DNA of 6,838 bases. It comes from Planctomycetota bacterium. Its GTDB lineage: Bacteria > Planctomycetota > UBA1135. Shown here piece by piece: positions 6,792 through 6,838 of this stretch. The notes beneath the pieces are model-generated. The model saw only the letters and a program-made list of their open reading frames with translations. It did not search any database and was not told the origin of the DNA. The stretch covers positions 14,741-21,578 of the forward strand of contig NVWJ01000001.1 in NCBI GenBank assembly GCA_002746235.1, written 5' to 3'. Each line of letters starts with the position of its first letter. Within the stretch, counting starts at the first letter, position 1. Both the position numbers and the translations under genes were made by a program.

Positions 6792-6838
6792 ATGAACCCA
6801 TCCGCGATGACATCTTCACCCCGCCCTTTTGCCCAACG
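6792..6838 (+). CDS. Possible start of a divergent gene, truncated by window end
   Basis: An open frame starts at the ATG at 6792 (MNPSAMTSSPRPFAQ and onward) and leaves the window. Another ATG lies at 6807. The -10-like TAGAAT at 6760-6765 is the only support, and there is no Shine-Dalgarno. Too little is visible to name a product. Alternatively a minus-strand gene enters from the right: one minus frame is open from the edge to a TAG near 6710, overlapping the start of the membrane protein. Confidence 0.3.
   Translation, partial: MNPSAMTSSPRPFAQ

Noticed and set aside
1..6838. Search for insertion sequences, transposases, attachment sites and phage genes
   Set aside because: None seen; the tRNA gene is intact and no duplicated tRNA end was noticed nearby.

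Overview
This window looks like an ordinary chromosomal stretch of a Gram-negative bacterium, with about mid-50s percent GC by eye. It holds five protein-coding genes of clear or probable reality, one tRNA gene, and a possible sixth gene cut by the right edge. The GroEL ends in a [12 protein letters not shown] tail. None of the four visible starts has a clear Shine-Dalgarno sequence, and the large membrane protein is of an unrecognised type. This fits the Planctomycetota/PVC group, but the assignment is a guess from style and was not tested by any search.

Layout, left to right. (1) The 3' two thirds of groEL (1-1098, +) ends in a perfect terminator-like hairpin at 1118-1153. A second perfect hairpin (1153-1179) abuts it and lies just past the stop of the convergent neighbour. 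(2) A beta-carbonic anhydrase (1182-1757, -) is divergent from (3) a SulP/SLC26 anion transporter with a C-terminal STAS domain (1914-3470, +). Their shared 156-base upstream region holds an imperfect inverted repeat. (4) A DNA-methyltransferase-like protein (3506-4369, -) converges on SulP and carries an unusual Arg/Gly-rich tail. (5) tRNA-Leu(GAG) (4467-4555, -) has its own sigma70-like promoter and a textbook intrinsic terminator. (6) A 684-residue, cysteine-free protein with one N-terminal membrane anchor and an internal duplication (4679-6733, -) is unrecognised. (7) A possible divergent gene begins at 6792 (+).

The one clear functional link is carbonic anhydrase plus SulP. Genes of these families are known side by side or fused, and the pair suggests bicarbonate uptake or CO2/HCO3- homeostasis. 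The methyltransferase has no restriction partner in view. No mobile element, CRISPR array, integration site or other sign of recent transfer was seen. The least explained items are the RG-rich tail on the methyltransferase and the duplicated membrane-anchored protein.
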